64,000 bases of DNA. Source: Pedobacter frigidisoli. GTDB taxonomy: Bacteria > Bacteroidota > Bacteroidia > Sphingobacteriales > Sphingobacteriaceae. The stretch is from the NCBI RefSeq assembly GCF_004331675.1, contig NZ_SJSN01000009.1:62001-126000 (forward strand), written 5' to 3'. The notes beneath the pieces were generated by a model. That model was given only the letters and a program-made list of their open reading frames with translations, was not told the DNA's origin and did no database searches. The translations under genes and the position numbers were made by a program. Shown in pieces: positions 1 through 9,030 of the stretch. Numbering within the stretch: position 1 is the stretch's first letter; each line of letters opens with the position of its first letter.

Positions 1-717
1 TTGATCTATGGGTAACATGTGTCCTCTCTTATCTTCTACACTACCAAATAATGCTGTTACATTAGATTTAATTGCCCAATTAGGTGGAACAATCAGTTTT
101 ATACCTCCGAAAACCGCAGTAACATCCAAAGAAATTGTATCGGTAAAATCGGCTTGTGTCATGATGATATCGGCACCACCAAAAACAGCTGTGATATCGC
201 CACCCTTAAAATCCTTTGAATAAACGGTTTGATTGCATCCTCCAAAAACAGCAGTAACATCAATTATATCATTACTATTTGTGTTTTTATCAGCCGCCTT
301 AAATGATGAAGTTCCATCTCCATTATCAATTCCAAACTCACTTTTTAAATCCTCTTTAAATCCTCTTTTGTTTCTTAGCGAACTTTTAGGCTTTAATATT
401 AAGAAACCACCAATAATTACTAGGCCAAAACCAAGTGCATATTTAGAAACATCAACATCGAAGTGCATGTTATCGATCGTATTATAAGTTCCTATTAAGA
501 TTAGAATTAACCATCCAATTCCTTTAAAGTTACGTCTAACGCCAATAAATACACCTAATGCAATTAAAAATGTCCAGAAGCTGAATACCCAATTTGGAAT
601 ATCTAACCCCATGTTGTTCAGTAAAAACGCTAGTCCGATGATTACTATGAGTGCTCCGCTCCAAACTCGACCTGAGTTTTTGATGTGGTTATTTTCATTT
701 ATATTTAGATTTTCCAT
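1..717 (-). CDS. LiaF-like membrane protein (partial, C-terminus outside window)
   Basis: The reading frame opens at ATG 717-715 and stays open for 239 codons to base 1, so the C-terminus is missing. The first ~20 residues are polar, followed by hydrophobic stretches (roughly residues 19-35, 40-55 and 65-80) and another near 100-115, as in the LiaF-type transmembrane domain. After a polar linker the C-terminal half carries four spaced copies of a V-T-A-V/L-F-G-G/S motif, which is the repeating beta-strand pattern of the cell-wall-active-antibiotics-response (LiaF C-terminal) domain. In Firmicutes LiaF restrains a cell-envelope stress two-component system; in Bacteroidota these proteins are common but little studied, so that role is only an analogy. 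No partner kinase is visible, because the gene runs off the window. Confidence 0.8.
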   Translation of the reverse strand, partial: MENLNINENNHIKNSGRVWSGALIVIIGLAFLLNNMGLDIPNWVFSFWTFLIALGVFIGVRRNFKGIGWLILILIGTYNTIDNMHFDVDVSKYALGFGLVIIGGFLILKPKSSLRNKRGFKEDLKSEFGIDNGDGTSSFKAADKNTNSNDIIDVTAVFGGCNQTVYSKDFKGGDITAVFGGADIIMTQADFTDTISLDVTAVFGGIKLIVPPNWAIKSNVTALFGSVEDKRGHMLPIDQ

Positions 718-848
718 TTGTCGAATAATTTAATAACCAAAAGTATTTATAAAACCTTGGTTGGTCTATATTAAATCTATAAGAATTAGCCAAACGACGG
801 TAAGCATCGTCATTTCATCGGTGAAAAATATTTTCCTATTTTGAGGGC

Positions 849-1721
849 ATGAAATATTTCCTGTTAATTATCAGCTTTGCGCTAACCTCCAACTTATTTG
901 CACAAGACATTAATAGTCGTTTTAAAATTTACGACGTAAAAAAGCAAAAGGAAATTACCCTTAATGACATTGCATTAGATATGAATAATGCTGATGTTTT
1001 ATTCTTTGGAGAAGAGCATAACGATTCGATTGGCCATTATTTAGAGCTGGAAATATTTAAGAAGCTGAATGAAAAATTTCCGCAGAAAATAGTGCTGAGC
1101 TTAGAAATGTTCCATACCGATGTTCAGCCCGAAATTGATGAGTATTTGGCGAACGTTATCTCAGAGAAGAATTTTATTAAAGAAGGAAGAGCTTGGTCTA
1201 ACTATAAAGATTATAAGCCGCTAATTGAATATGCAAAAGATAATAAGCTACAGGTAATTGCCGCTAATGCAGCCGCACGCTATAGCAACGCTGTTACAGT
1301 AGGAGGTTTAGGTGTTTTAAAAAATTTTCCAAAAGCATCGTTAAATTTTTTACCACCCTTACCAATTGATACTGCAACTGGCAGATACAATGAAAAATTT
1401 ACCGATTTGTTGGGTGGCCATAGCATGGGCTCGATGAAAGTTTATCAAACACAAAACTTTTGGGATGCTACAATGGCATGGTCTATCGCAAAGTTCGTGA
1501 AAGCAAATAGAGGAATAAAGGTTTTCCAACTAAATGGTCGCTTTCATAGCGATGAAAAATTGGGAACATTGGCGCAACTGCAAAAATATGCGCCAAAATT
1601 GAGGATAATGAATATTTCCTCTTTTAGCGACGAAAGCTTCGAAACACCAGATTGGCAGAAATTTAAGAATCTGGGAGATTACATCATCATTACCGATCCA
1701 AAGGTTAAAAGAAGTTTCTAA
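849..1721 (+). CDS. ChaN-family (haem-binding uptake-type) exported protein
   Basis: 290 residues with an N-terminal signal peptide (hydrophobic residues 2-17, likely cleaved after FAQ). The mature part has the ChaN/Tiki fold signatures: a G-E-E-H motif near residue 56-59 in the context DVLFFGEEHND, an S-L-E-M-F strand near 90, and an N-G-x-x-H element near 235. ChaN of Campylobacter binds haem and is iron-regulated; many homologues are instead erythromycin-esterase/Tiki-like putative proteases, so the substrate is uncertain. The signal ends without a lipobox Cys, so it looks periplasmic rather than lipid-anchored. It is convergent with mscL across a shared hairpin. No iron-related neighbour is present to support a haem role. 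Confidence 0.75.
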   Translation: MKYFLLIISFALTSNLFAQDINSRFKIYDVKKQKEITLNDIALDMNNADVLFFGEEHNDSIGHYLELEIFKKLNEKFPQKIVLSLEMFHTDVQPEIDEYLANVISEKNFIKEGRAWSNYKDYKPLIEYAKDNKLQVIAANAAARYSNAVTVGGLGVLKNFPKASLNFLPPLPIDTATGRYNEKFTDLLGGHSMGSMKVYQTQNFWDATMAWSIAKFVKANRGIKVFQLNGRFHSDEKLGTLAQLQKYAPKLRIMNISSFSDESFETPDWQKFKNLGDYIIITDPKVKRSF

Positions 1722-1725
1722 AAAA

Positions 1726-1750
1726 ATCCGCAGGTTTTAGACCTGCGGAT
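1726..1750 (-). terminator. Rho-independent terminator of mscL
   Basis: Perfect 10-bp stem (1726-1735 pairing with 1741-1750) and a 5-nt loop TTTAG, preceded on the plus strand by a run of A that reads as a U-tract on the minus strand. It lies just past the mscL stop. There is no T-run on the plus-strand side, so it serves mscL better than the ChaN gene. Confidence 0.85.
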
Positions 1751-1756
1751 TAATGA

Positions 1757-2203
1757 CTATGCTTTTGCTTTTAACACATCTCTAATCTCTGTTAAGAGAA
1801 TTTCCTCTTTAGTTGGTGGTGCTGGAGCCGCTGGTGCTGCTTCTTCCTTACGTTTTAAGGTGTTGATGGCCTTAACCATTAAAAATATGATAAAGGCAAG
1901 AATGATAAAATTGATTATTTCTGTCGCGAAATTACCCCAGGCAAAAACTGGCCCTAATTTTTTTGCATCTTCTAAAGATAAGTTTGGATTTGCTTCGTAA
2001 GCCGTTCGAACCTTATCATTTAACGGAACATAAAAGTTTATAAAGCCCTTATCGCCAATAAGCAAACTGATGGGCGGCATAATTAAATCGTTTACAAGCG
2101 ACTGAACAATTTTACCGAAAGCGCCACCGATAATTACACCGACAGCTAAATCTACAACGTTGCCTTTAATGGCAAATTCCTTAAATTCTTTTACAAATCC
2201 CAT
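1757..2203 (-). CDS. mscL: Large-conductance mechanosensitive channel MscL
   Basis: 148 residues, close to the usual 130-150. It forms a homopentameric inner-membrane channel that opens under membrane tension to release solutes on hypo-osmotic shock. The N-terminal amphipathic helix ([14 protein letters not shown]) leads into TM1 with the highly conserved segment [18 protein letters not shown] (residues 16-33), then [10 protein letters not shown], a periplasmic loop, and TM2 near residues 93-112. The C-terminal helix ends in an Ala/Pro-rich linker (AAPAAPAPP) and an [13 protein letters not shown] bundle. The single gene is followed immediately by its own terminator. Family assignment is secure. 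Confidence 0.97.
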   Translation of the reverse strand: MGFVKEFKEFAIKGNVVDLAVGVIIGGAFGKIVQSLVNDLIMPPISLLIGDKGFINFYVPLNDKVRTAYEANPNLSLEDAKKLGPVFAWGNFATEIINFIILAFIIFLMVKAINTLKRKEEAAPAAPAPPTKEEILLTEIRDVLKAKA

Positions 2204-2343
2204 AAATTAAGTTTTAGATGATTTTTTAATTTACGAAAATAGTAAACATTAAATTGAATACAAATGTTTAGCCGATAATTTGAAAAACCAAAACATATCA
2301 ACTCATTTAGATTAAATCCAAAGAATATCTGAAATGATTTGTT

Positions 2344-2351
2344 TATTTTTG
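2344..2351 (+). promoter_or_regulatory. -7 promoter box of rpoN
   Basis: TATTTTTG matches the Bacteroidota -7 consensus TAnnTTTG exactly. It lies 22 bases before the ATG at 2373, which gives a short leader and argues against the upstream in-frame ATG at 2334. I see no convincing TTTG element at the -33 position. Confidence 0.5.
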
Positions 2352-2372
2352 CCACAATTCTTTATATATAAT

Positions 2373-3845
2373 ATGCTAAAGCAACATCTTCAACAAAAGT
2401 TACTACAAAAGTTATCGCCACAACAAATACAGTTTATTAAGTTGTTGCAGGTACCAACTGTTGCTTTAGATACTCGTGTTAAAGAAGAGCTGGAAGATAA
2501 TCCTGCATTAGAAGATCCTAGTCTAATGACCGCAGATGAGCCCAAAAGCGAATATGATGATCTAAACGAGGGTCCTGATGATTACGAAAAGTCATCAGAA
2601 GATAACAGTATGGATGAATTTAATGTTGATGATTATCTGCAAGATGATAGCACCAACGATTATAGCACCAACTACAATAACGGCGATGATGATGAAGAGA
2701 AAAAAGAAACTCCAATCGCCATTGAAAGTACATTCTTCGAAAGCTTGCAAGAGCAACTAGACCTTGTTCCGCTATCTGATCAGGATTTTATTATTGGCAA
2801 ACAGATTATTGGAAGCTTGGATGATGACGGCTATTTACGCCGTCCATTGGGTTCTATGATTGATGATTTAGCTTTTTCTCAAAACGTAATGGTTGAGGAG
2901 GAAGATGTTTTGGAAATGCTAAAACTGATCCAAAGCTTTGATCCTCCAGGCATTGGTGCCAGGGATTTAAAGGAATGTTTGCTTATCCAGTTAAAAAGAA
3001 AAGACCCAAACAATCCAATTATAGTAAAGGCAATGAATGTTGTTGAGAATTATTTGGATGAGTTTACGCGTAAGCATTACGATAAACTCGAAAAAAGTTT
3101 GGGCTTGGATAATGATGAACTCAAGGAAGTTGTAAACGAAATTTTGCGTTTAAACCCTAAACCGGGAGATGCAAATCAGGTTACAACTAAGCAAATGCAA
3201 ATCATTCCCGATTTTCATATCAGTAATAATGACGGCATTTTGATTCTAACGCTGAATTCTAAGAATGCGCCAGAGTTAAAGGTAAGTCGTTCTTACCAAG
3301 AAATGTTCGAACATTACGATAAAGCATCTTCAAAAGATAAAAAACTGAAAGAAGCTGTTCAATTTGTGAAGCAAAAGTTAGATTCTGCCAAATGGTTTAT
3401 CGATGCCATTAAACAAAGGCAACAGACTTTGCTTAAAACCATGAATGCAATTATGCATTATCAATATGAATATTTTTTAACTTCTGATGAACGTAAAATG
3501 CGTCCCATGATTTTAAAGGATATTGCCGACAAAATTGATATGGACATTTCTACTGTATCGAGGGTTGCAAACTCTAAATATGTTCAAACTGAATTTGGAA
3601 CGTTCCTATTAAAATCATTTTTCTCTGAAGCAATTCAAACTGAAAATGGCGAAGAAGTATCGAACAAAGAGGTTAAGAAAATTCTTGAGGATTGCATTGG
3701 AAATGAGGACAAACGCAAACCTTTAGCTGATGAAAAATTAACTGACATTCTAAAGGAACGAGGTTATAACATCGCCAGAAGAACGGTCGCCAAGTATCGT
3801 GAGCAGATGAATATCCCTGTCGCCAGGTTAAGAAAAGAACTTTAG
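2373..3845 (+). CDS. rpoN: RNA polymerase sigma-54 factor RpoN
   Basis: 490 residues from the ATG at 2373; the in-frame ATG at 2334 would add 13 hydrophobic residues upstream of the conserved start and lies before the -7 box. Region I (residues 1-45) is Gln/Leu-rich and binds activators; an acidic Region II follows (about 50-115, many D/E/N/S); the core-binding domain spans about 125-310; the DNA-binding domain has the RpoN box ARRTVAKYRE at residues 468-477. It directs core RNA polymerase to -24/-12 promoters and needs a AAA+ activator to open DNA. Monocistronic: divergent from mscL and convergent with the PorP/SprF gene. No enhancer-binding activator gene is in the window. Confidence 0.96.
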   Translation: MLKQHLQQKLLQKLSPQQIQFIKLLQVPTVALDTRVKEELEDNPALEDPSLMTADEPKSEYDDLNEGPDDYEKSSEDNSMDEFNVDDYLQDDSTNDYSTNYNNGDDDEEKKETPIAIESTFFESLQEQLDLVPLSDQDFIIGKQIIGSLDDDGYLRRPLGSMIDDLAFSQNVMVEEEDVLEMLKLIQSFDPPGIGARDLKECLLIQLKRKDPNNPIIVKAMNVVENYLDEFTRKHYDKLEKSLGLDNDELKEVVNEILRLNPKPGDANQVTTKQMQIIPDFHISNNDGILILTLNSKNAPELKVSRSYQEMFEHYDKASSKDKKLKEAVQFVKQKLDSAKWFIDAIKQRQQTLLKTMNAIMHYQYEYFLTSDERKMRPMILKDIADKIDMDISTVSRVANSKYVQTEFGTFLLKSFFSEAIQTENGEEVSNKEVKKILEDCIGNEDKRKPLADEKLTDILKERGYNIARRTVAKYREQMNIPVARLRKEL

Positions 3846-4167
3846 TTCAGTTTGCAGTTGGCAATTCGTAGTTCTCAGTTGCTCGACAAGATATTTCCTT
3901 TAAGATTATGGTTAACCCCATAATTAAGAAATATTTTAAGTTTCCATTATATTCTGGAAAGCAAAACCTACAAAGCCGTTAATGTTCGTCGGGCTTTACA
4001 TTTAATCTATTTGTGGAAGTTTCTGTTCAGTTCAAATTCTCTGCATCAAAAAGGATATCATTCCAATCCCGTTTAAGAAATTGGGTTTGTGCTGCTATTT
4101 AGGGCTCGCAAAACGCCAATACATAAGTTATAAAGAAGCAAGGAATTGCGAATTATTCAAAACCAGA
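3846..4167. other. Intergenic region between rpoN and porP/sprF gene; weak hairpins only
   Basis: This 322-base convergent spacer has no credible gene. Two hairpins are visible: ATTATGG/CCATAAT with a TTAACC loop near 3905-3924, and AAAGCC (3972-3977) pairing with GGCTTT (3992-3997). Neither is followed by a good T-run, so I do not call a terminator with confidence. Confidence 0.5.
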
Positions 4168-5178
4168 TTACCACATCCTAATGTAAGATGGAACCTTGTA
4201 GATGTTGTTTAGCAGTAGTCCTAAAACAATCTCATGACTTCCGTTGCTCACTTGATTTAGATCAGATGTGGTGAAATCGTAAGAATAAGTTAGATTCACC
4301 ATTTTACCAATGTTAAATCCTGCCATTGCAGAGAATGAATCATCTTTACGATAACTCCCACCCAACCAAAGTTTATCTTTAAAGGCTATTTTCATATTCA
4401 AATCTACCGACATTGGGCTTGGCTCAATATATTTTACCATGACTGATGGAATAGCGGCAATTTCATCATCAAAAAAGAACTTATATCCTGCAGTTGCAAA
4501 ATAATGAGGCACTTCCTTACCAGCATTATAAGAATTATCTCCTGTAAAACTTAACTTCTGTGGCAGAATTTGCTGAACAGATACGCCTGCAAAAAGCCGA
4601 GCGCCATAAAACCATAAACCTACACTCAAATCGGGCTTAACCTGATTAATTAGCGCTCTGTTTAATGCAGGATCGTAAGGCGTATCAAATGTTAATGCAT
4701 TTATATCTAAAGAGATGCTCGAAATACCAGCTGCAACGCCTGCAGATAAATTAAAATCGTTGCTCAGCTGCAAGTGGTAGGCATAAGTAACGTTCGCATC
4801 TAATCTTTTTAAAGGACCAGTTTTATCTAAAACCGCAGTTACGCCCATTCCATGATGAGAGGGCGAAGACATGTAATTTTGCATGTAATTTCTATCCATC
4901 GGATTCCCTGTTTGTTCTGGAAAAGAAGTTAGTGCATTACTCCACAATTGATTATCGCCCAAGGCCCAATGCGCAGAAACAAAAGATGTTTGAGGCGCAT
5001 CGTTAATTCCAGCCCATTGTTTACGATAGCCTGCTTTAAAATCAACATAATTTTCGATGCCCGATAGTGCGGGATTGAGCAGATATTGATTAAAAATATA
5101 CTGTGTATATTGGGGTTTTTGCTGTGAAAAACTTTTAAGAGACACCAATATGGCAATGATGAGAATGAGCTTTTTCAA
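4168..5178 (-). CDS. PorP/SprF family type IX secretion outer-membrane protein
   Basis: 336 residues with a signal peptide (residues 1-18, ending SFSQQ). The conserved start of the mature protein, PQYTQYIFNQYLLNPALSG, is the PorP/SprF family signature; the rest is alternating beta-strand with aromatic girdle residues, consistent with a 14-strand FadL-like barrel. SprF-like proteins assist secretion and surface attachment of partner adhesins through the type IX system. It starts 5 bases after the stop of the large PKD/gliding-motility C-terminal protein, the arrangement expected for a cargo and its dedicated PorP/SprF partner. The core T9SS genes (gldKLMN, sprA) are not in this window. Confidence 0.93.
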   Translation of the reverse strand: MKKLILIIAILVSLKSFSQQKPQYTQYIFNQYLLNPALSGIENYVDFKAGYRKQWAGINDAPQTSFVSAHWALGDNQLWSNALTSFPEQTGNPMDRNYMQNYMSSPSHHGMGVTAVLDKTGPLKRLDANVTYAYHLQLSNDFNLSAGVAAGISSISLDINALTFDTPYDPALNRALINQVKPDLSVGLWFYGARLFAGVSVQQILPQKLSFTGDNSYNAGKEVPHYFATAGYKFFFDDEIAAIPSVMVKYIEPSPMSVDLNMKIAFKDKLWLGGSYRKDDSFSAMAGFNIGKMVNLTYSYDFTTSDLNQVSNGSHEIVLGLLLNNIYKVPSYIRMW

Positions 5179-5183
5179 GGTTT

Positions 5184-8100
5184 TTATCTGATTATGGTGA
5201 GTGGGCCAGTTACTGATTTTCTACCATTTCTTGGGTTGATAATATAATAATAAACTCCGACAGGTAAGGGTTCATTCTGATAATTACCATCGAAAGGAAT
5301 TTTATACGCGTTGCTGAAGAAAACTCGATTTCCATTTCTATTAAAAACTTCTACCGTCGCATTTGGATAAGATTCTAAATATTTAATAATCCATGTGTCG
5401 TTTATGTTATCCCCATTTGGTGTAAATGTATTTGGAGGATTCAATGCCTCTAAAACTTTTATCAAAACCTTTGTTGTAGCAATACAACCATCGGGTTGCG
5501 TAGTAACGTTCAATGTATATTCGGTATCTTTTTCTGGAGCAGCCAATGGATTAAGCACATTAACTTTATCTAAGCCCACAGCGGGCAACCATTGGTATTT
5601 TAAATTACTACCCTCAGCAATAGCAGGAATTGTAATTTGTCCGCCTGCTAAAATGTATAGCGTTTGCCCAGCATCAGCAATTGGCGATTCGTAAACCTCA
5701 ATGGTTTTAGTGATGGATGATTCGCAACCATTTTCAGCCTTGTAAGTATACGTAATATTATGAAAACCAATTCCGGCTACTTTCGGGTTAAATAAACCAT
5801 CTACTGCAAGTCCTTTACCTTCTGTTGAGTATTCACCCTTTCCTATAATGCCCGAGGTTTCGCTTGCGTTAGTAAATTCAACTGTTCCATCATTTTCGCA
5901 AATTGAGGTTAAATCGTTAAAAGATAATTGTGGTACTGGTTTTAATGTAATTTCTTGAAGTGCCTCTTTTGTACAAACAGCATTATCTCCTGTATAACCA
6001 ACAATTCTAATGGTAAATTTCTTATCTGTATTTCCCCCAAAAGAAGCGTATGTTAACGCTATATCATCAACATTATTTGGATACATTACCGTTTTGTAGA
6101 TTGTATTTGTCCCGTCTAAATTATAATCCTTATAAATTTCTAGCTTAACTATTTTCCCGATCAAGGCAGTGAAGCCACTTGTGATAATTACATCGTTGTT
6201 GCTACATAAATTTTCAGGATTATGCACTTTAAATTCTGCTTTATCAACTCGTCCATTAACAATAAAGTTTTTCGTAGTGGTAAATTCACAGCCATTTAGG
6301 TTGGTAACAGTTAAAGTAACTGTATAAGGCCCTGGATTAACATATTGGTGCTTGCCATCTTTATCTGCCGAAACATTTGAACTTGCCGTTCCTGTTGGGT
6401 CACCAAAATTCCACTTGTATGTAAGTGTACCATCTCCATCAACTGCATCTATTGAAGTATTTACAAAAGTTGCCACACCATCGTTGGAGCAAACATCTGG
6501 CAGGATAAAATCGGCTTTTGGTAAATCTCTTACAACAATACTTTTGATGACCTCACTCGTACAACCCTCTGCCGTAGTAATGATTAATTTAATTTTATAA
6601 CTACCTGGCAAACTGTAATTATGAGTTGGATTTTTTATTGTAGAAAAAAGCACATCATCAGAAAACCATTCCCACTTCGTTACAGTACTCGGGCTTGTAA
6701 CCGTAGATTGATCAGAAAATTGTAAATCTGAAAGCACGCAAGTTGGATTTAAAATCTTAAAATCGGCAACTGGCACTGGGTTAACCATAATTTTATTAGT
6801 AACAACATCCGACCAACAGCCACCTTGATTAGAAACCGATAACTTAATGGTGTGTTCGCCTAATTTATTAAAGGTATAAGTTGGGCTTTCCTCTTCAATA
6901 ATTTCATCATCAAATTCCCATTTCCACTTTGTTATTCCAACATTTGCATTTGTAGATTTTAATACTGGCGACACAGATGAACCAAAACATATTTTGGATG
7001 GCGCATTAAAATCTGCGTTAGGTTTTTCATAGATTGTGAAACCACTATTTATCTCTTCCGTATTTCCGCAATTTGTGGTGTTTTTATAGGTTATCTTAAC
7101 ATTAAAAGTATAGTCTCCTGGGGCCGCAATATCTATATCTACGGGATATGAATAAGTATAATATTCTATACCATCCTTTATTGTGGGTGTAGCAACCGGT
7201 GCATCTTGAGTAACTACATTTGCGCCTCCCAAATTCCAAATCAATTGTGAGGCTTCTCCCGTTAAATTAATTTTTAGTTTAAAACCTTGCCCCTCACAAC
7301 CTGAGGTAATGAGGTTTTCGGCCAAATCTGTTGTTTGGAAAGTATAACTTTGAACATTAGCACCTGCGAGATATGCGTATGACTCTACCCTACCATAGCC
7401 GTAAGCGATTGCAGAAAAACCGCCTGCTGCAGTTAAACGATGTTGGGCTTGTAGATTTGTAACATCTATAACTGCACAGCTATATGAAGATCCGGAAATA
7501 ACATTAAAAGAAGATGAATATGCTATACCATCAAGTTTAAATGATGCAACATCTTCTGTTTTTATTACAACATTTATGTAATACTTAACTATATCAGTTG
7601 TAACTCCTATGCTTTTAATATTTGAAAACACTGTAATGTCGTTTAGCGTTTGTTCAACAGGATTTAGCATTGTTATTTCAGGATCTCCAGGAAACTGATA
7701 GACATTAACATTGGTTCCTGAATTATTCAGATTGCAAGTTTGAGAAGTTTGATAGTGTGCTAAAGCAATCGGCCTATCGCTAGAAACAACATTTGGACCT
7801 GTAGAGAAAAAATTAATTACCGCACCTTTGGGATAGGGATTTGCTAGTAAAGAACCATTCGCATCGGTTGTACTGCCGTTAACAGTTATTGTTGTATTAT
7901 CTTCTGCTACGATAATTCTGAAGGCATCGGTATTACCATGCAAAGTATTGTAAAATGGAGAAGTAACAAAATTTTTCCCCCAAGCGCTGATAGGAAATAG
8001 CTGCTGAAATAAATTATCCCCACCAGATGGAGATCTTGAACTTCCTGACTCACAAAATGAAGCCCAAGTATTTCCTGAAAAGACAGCAATTGGTTGGCAG

Positions 8101-8744
8101 TCTCCAGTAGAAGTAATATAACTTCCAGTTAAATCACTAACTGATTGATATTGATATATATCACCTGCATTTAAGGATATTGTAAAAGTTACTCCTGCAA
8201 GATGATTGGTTGTTCTTGAACTCTGTTTTGGAGTGATATTAACTTTTGTACCATCCTTTGTTGCTAAAATAGTAAATTGAGAATAAACATTACTACCATT
8301 TGGACCACCATTCTCATGAGAAAAAACATAATAATCTTTTCCTAGCGTATTTACAGGTATAACCATTGTACCACCCGTTCGAGCACTATGAGAAATAATC
8401 GAGTATAATGATATCGCTTTTGTAGTTTCTACTCGAATGGCCTTATTCGTTTCGATAGATTCAGATGATCCTATGTAATTGCCAGTATTAGGATTGATAA
8501 CTTCTTGATGTGAAGTGTTTGGTGCAATGCTTCCCGTTGCGATTACAGTGTTTCCAACGGAAATTTTATAATCTGTTTGAAAATCTGCCGATAGAATCAA
8601 AGTCATTTGAGATGTGAGTGCATCAACATGCGCAGCGTAAGGCAAATAAAAATCCTTTCCTTTATTTGATGCCGATTGAGCAGAAACTAAGGAAGGAAAA
8701 ACAAAGAAAGAGATAACGCAAACTAATAACCCAACCCTAGTCAT
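5184..8744 (-). CDS. Secreted IgGFc-binding/PKD-domain protein with type IX (type B) sorting domain
   Basis: 1186 residues. A signal peptide (1-22, ending VSAQ) is followed by an IgGFc-binding-protein N-terminal-type domain (about 30-470; GKDFYLPY near the start, internal G-x-D-Y-Y-V-F-S). Then come PKD-like Ig folds (about 570-850) with repeated W-x-F/W-D-D/F-G-D and Y-x-x-P/L-G-x-Y/H-x-I/V-x-L-x-V signatures, an Ig-like region, and a gliding-motility-associated C-terminal domain (about 1100-1186; NTFTPNGDNINDTW, then VEVFNRNGNRVF and P-V-G-V-Y-Y-Y). That C-terminal domain directs export and cell-surface retention through T9SS (type B sorting). The downstream porP/sprF gene is probably its dedicated partner. 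Likely a surface adhesin; the IgGFc name is historical and does not imply antibody binding here. Confidence 0.92.
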   Translation of the reverse strand: MTRVGLLVCVISFFVFPSLVSAQSASNKGKDFYLPYAAHVDALTSQMTLILSADFQTDYKISVGNTVIATGSIAPNTSHQEVINPNTGNYIGSSESIETNKAIRVETTKAISLYSIISHSARTGGTMVIPVNTLGKDYYVFSHENGGPNGSNVYSQFTILATKDGTKVNITPKQSSRTTNHLAGVTFTISLNAGDIYQYQSVSDLTGSYITSTGDCQPIAVFSGNTWASFCESGSSRSPSGGDNLFQQLFPISAWGKNFVTSPFYNTLHGNTDAFRIIVAEDNTTITVNGSTTDANGSLLANPYPKGAVINFFSTGPNVVSSDRPIALAHYQTSQTCNLNNSGTNVNVYQFPGDPEITMLNPVEQTLNDITVFSNIKSIGVTTDIVKYYINVVIKTEDVASFKLDGIAYSSSFNVISGSSYSCAVIDVTNLQAQHRLTAAGGFSAIAYGYGRVESYAYLAGANVQSYTFQTTDLAENLITSGCEGQGFKLKINLTGEASQLIWNLGGANVVTQDAPVATPTIKDGIEYYTYSYPVDIDIAAPGDYTFNVKITYKNTTNCGNTEEINSGFTIYEKPNADFNAPSKICFGSSVSPVLKSTNANVGITKWKWEFDDEIIEEESPTYTFNKLGEHTIKLSVSNQGGCWSDVVTNKIMVNPVPVADFKILNPTCVLSDLQFSDQSTVTSPSTVTKWEWFSDDVLFSTIKNPTHNYSLPGSYKIKLIITTAEGCTSEVIKSIVVRDLPKADFILPDVCSNDGVATFVNTSIDAVDGDGTLTYKWNFGDPTGTASSNVSADKDGKHQYVNPGPYTVTLTVTNLNGCEFTTTKNFIVNGRVDKAEFKVHNPENLCSNNDVIITSGFTALIGKIVKLEIYKDYNLDGTNTIYKTVMYPNNVDDIALTYASFGGNTDKKFTIRIVGYTGDNAVCTKEALQEITLKPVPQLSFNDLTSICENDGTVEFTNASETSGIIGKGEYSTEGKGLAVDGLFNPKVAGIGFHNITYTYKAENGCESSITKTIEVYESPIADAGQTLYILAGGQITIPAIAEGSNLKYQWLPAVGLDKVNVLNPLAAPEKDTEYTLNVTTQPDGCIATTKVLIKVLEALNPPNTFTPNGDNINDTWIIKYLESYPNATVEVFNRNGNRVFFSNAYKIPFDGNYQNEPLPVGVYYYIINPRNGRKSVTGPLTIIR

Positions 8745-8867
8745 TACTTATTAGTTTATTTGGCCTAGACAATACATTTTATTCTATAATAGATTTGCAA
8801 TATACCATTTATCGGATACAACGAAAACATCAAAAATAAGAATTAACACTTTTTAGCTATTGAAATA

Positions 8868-8910
8868 CAGGGTTGGTGTAAAAAACTGCAGGGATTGGTG
8901 TAAAAAACTA
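8868..8910. repeat. Tandem ~22-bp direct repeat, possible activator site
   Basis: Two adjacent copies of CAGGG(A)TTGGTGTAAAAAACT (8868-8888 and 8889-8910), differing by one inserted base. The 21-22 bp period equals two helical turns, as in paired sites of LytTR-type regulators. It lies about 125 bp upstream of the start of the PKD adhesin gene and about 120 bp upstream of the gene at 9031. The function is inferred only from geometry. Confidence 0.7.
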
Positions 8911-8940
8911 CATCGATTAAAATTCATAGTGGAAATTAGC

Positions 8941-9001
8941 ATTCATCCCAATTAAAATTTTCAGGCAAGTCTGTTTGATAAATTAATTTTATTCATCCCA
9001 A
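8941..9001. repeat. Short direct repeat 50 bp apart
   Basis: The 11-mer ATTCATCCCAA occurs at 8941-8951 and 8991-9001, exactly 50 bp apart start to start. Both copies lie just upstream of the hypothetical gene at 9031. They may be a regulatory site or chance; nothing else in the region explains them. Confidence 0.5.
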
Positions 9002-9030
9002 ATTATTTTAGAATAATAAATGCATTTTAT

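Noticed and set aside
2334..2372. The upstream ATG as start of rpoN
   Set aside because: It precedes the -7 box at 2344-2351 and would add 13 hydrophobic residues not fitting Region I.
3905..3924. Hairpin ATTATGG/CCATAAT as rpoN terminator
   Set aside because: Short stem and no T-run; not enough for a terminator call.
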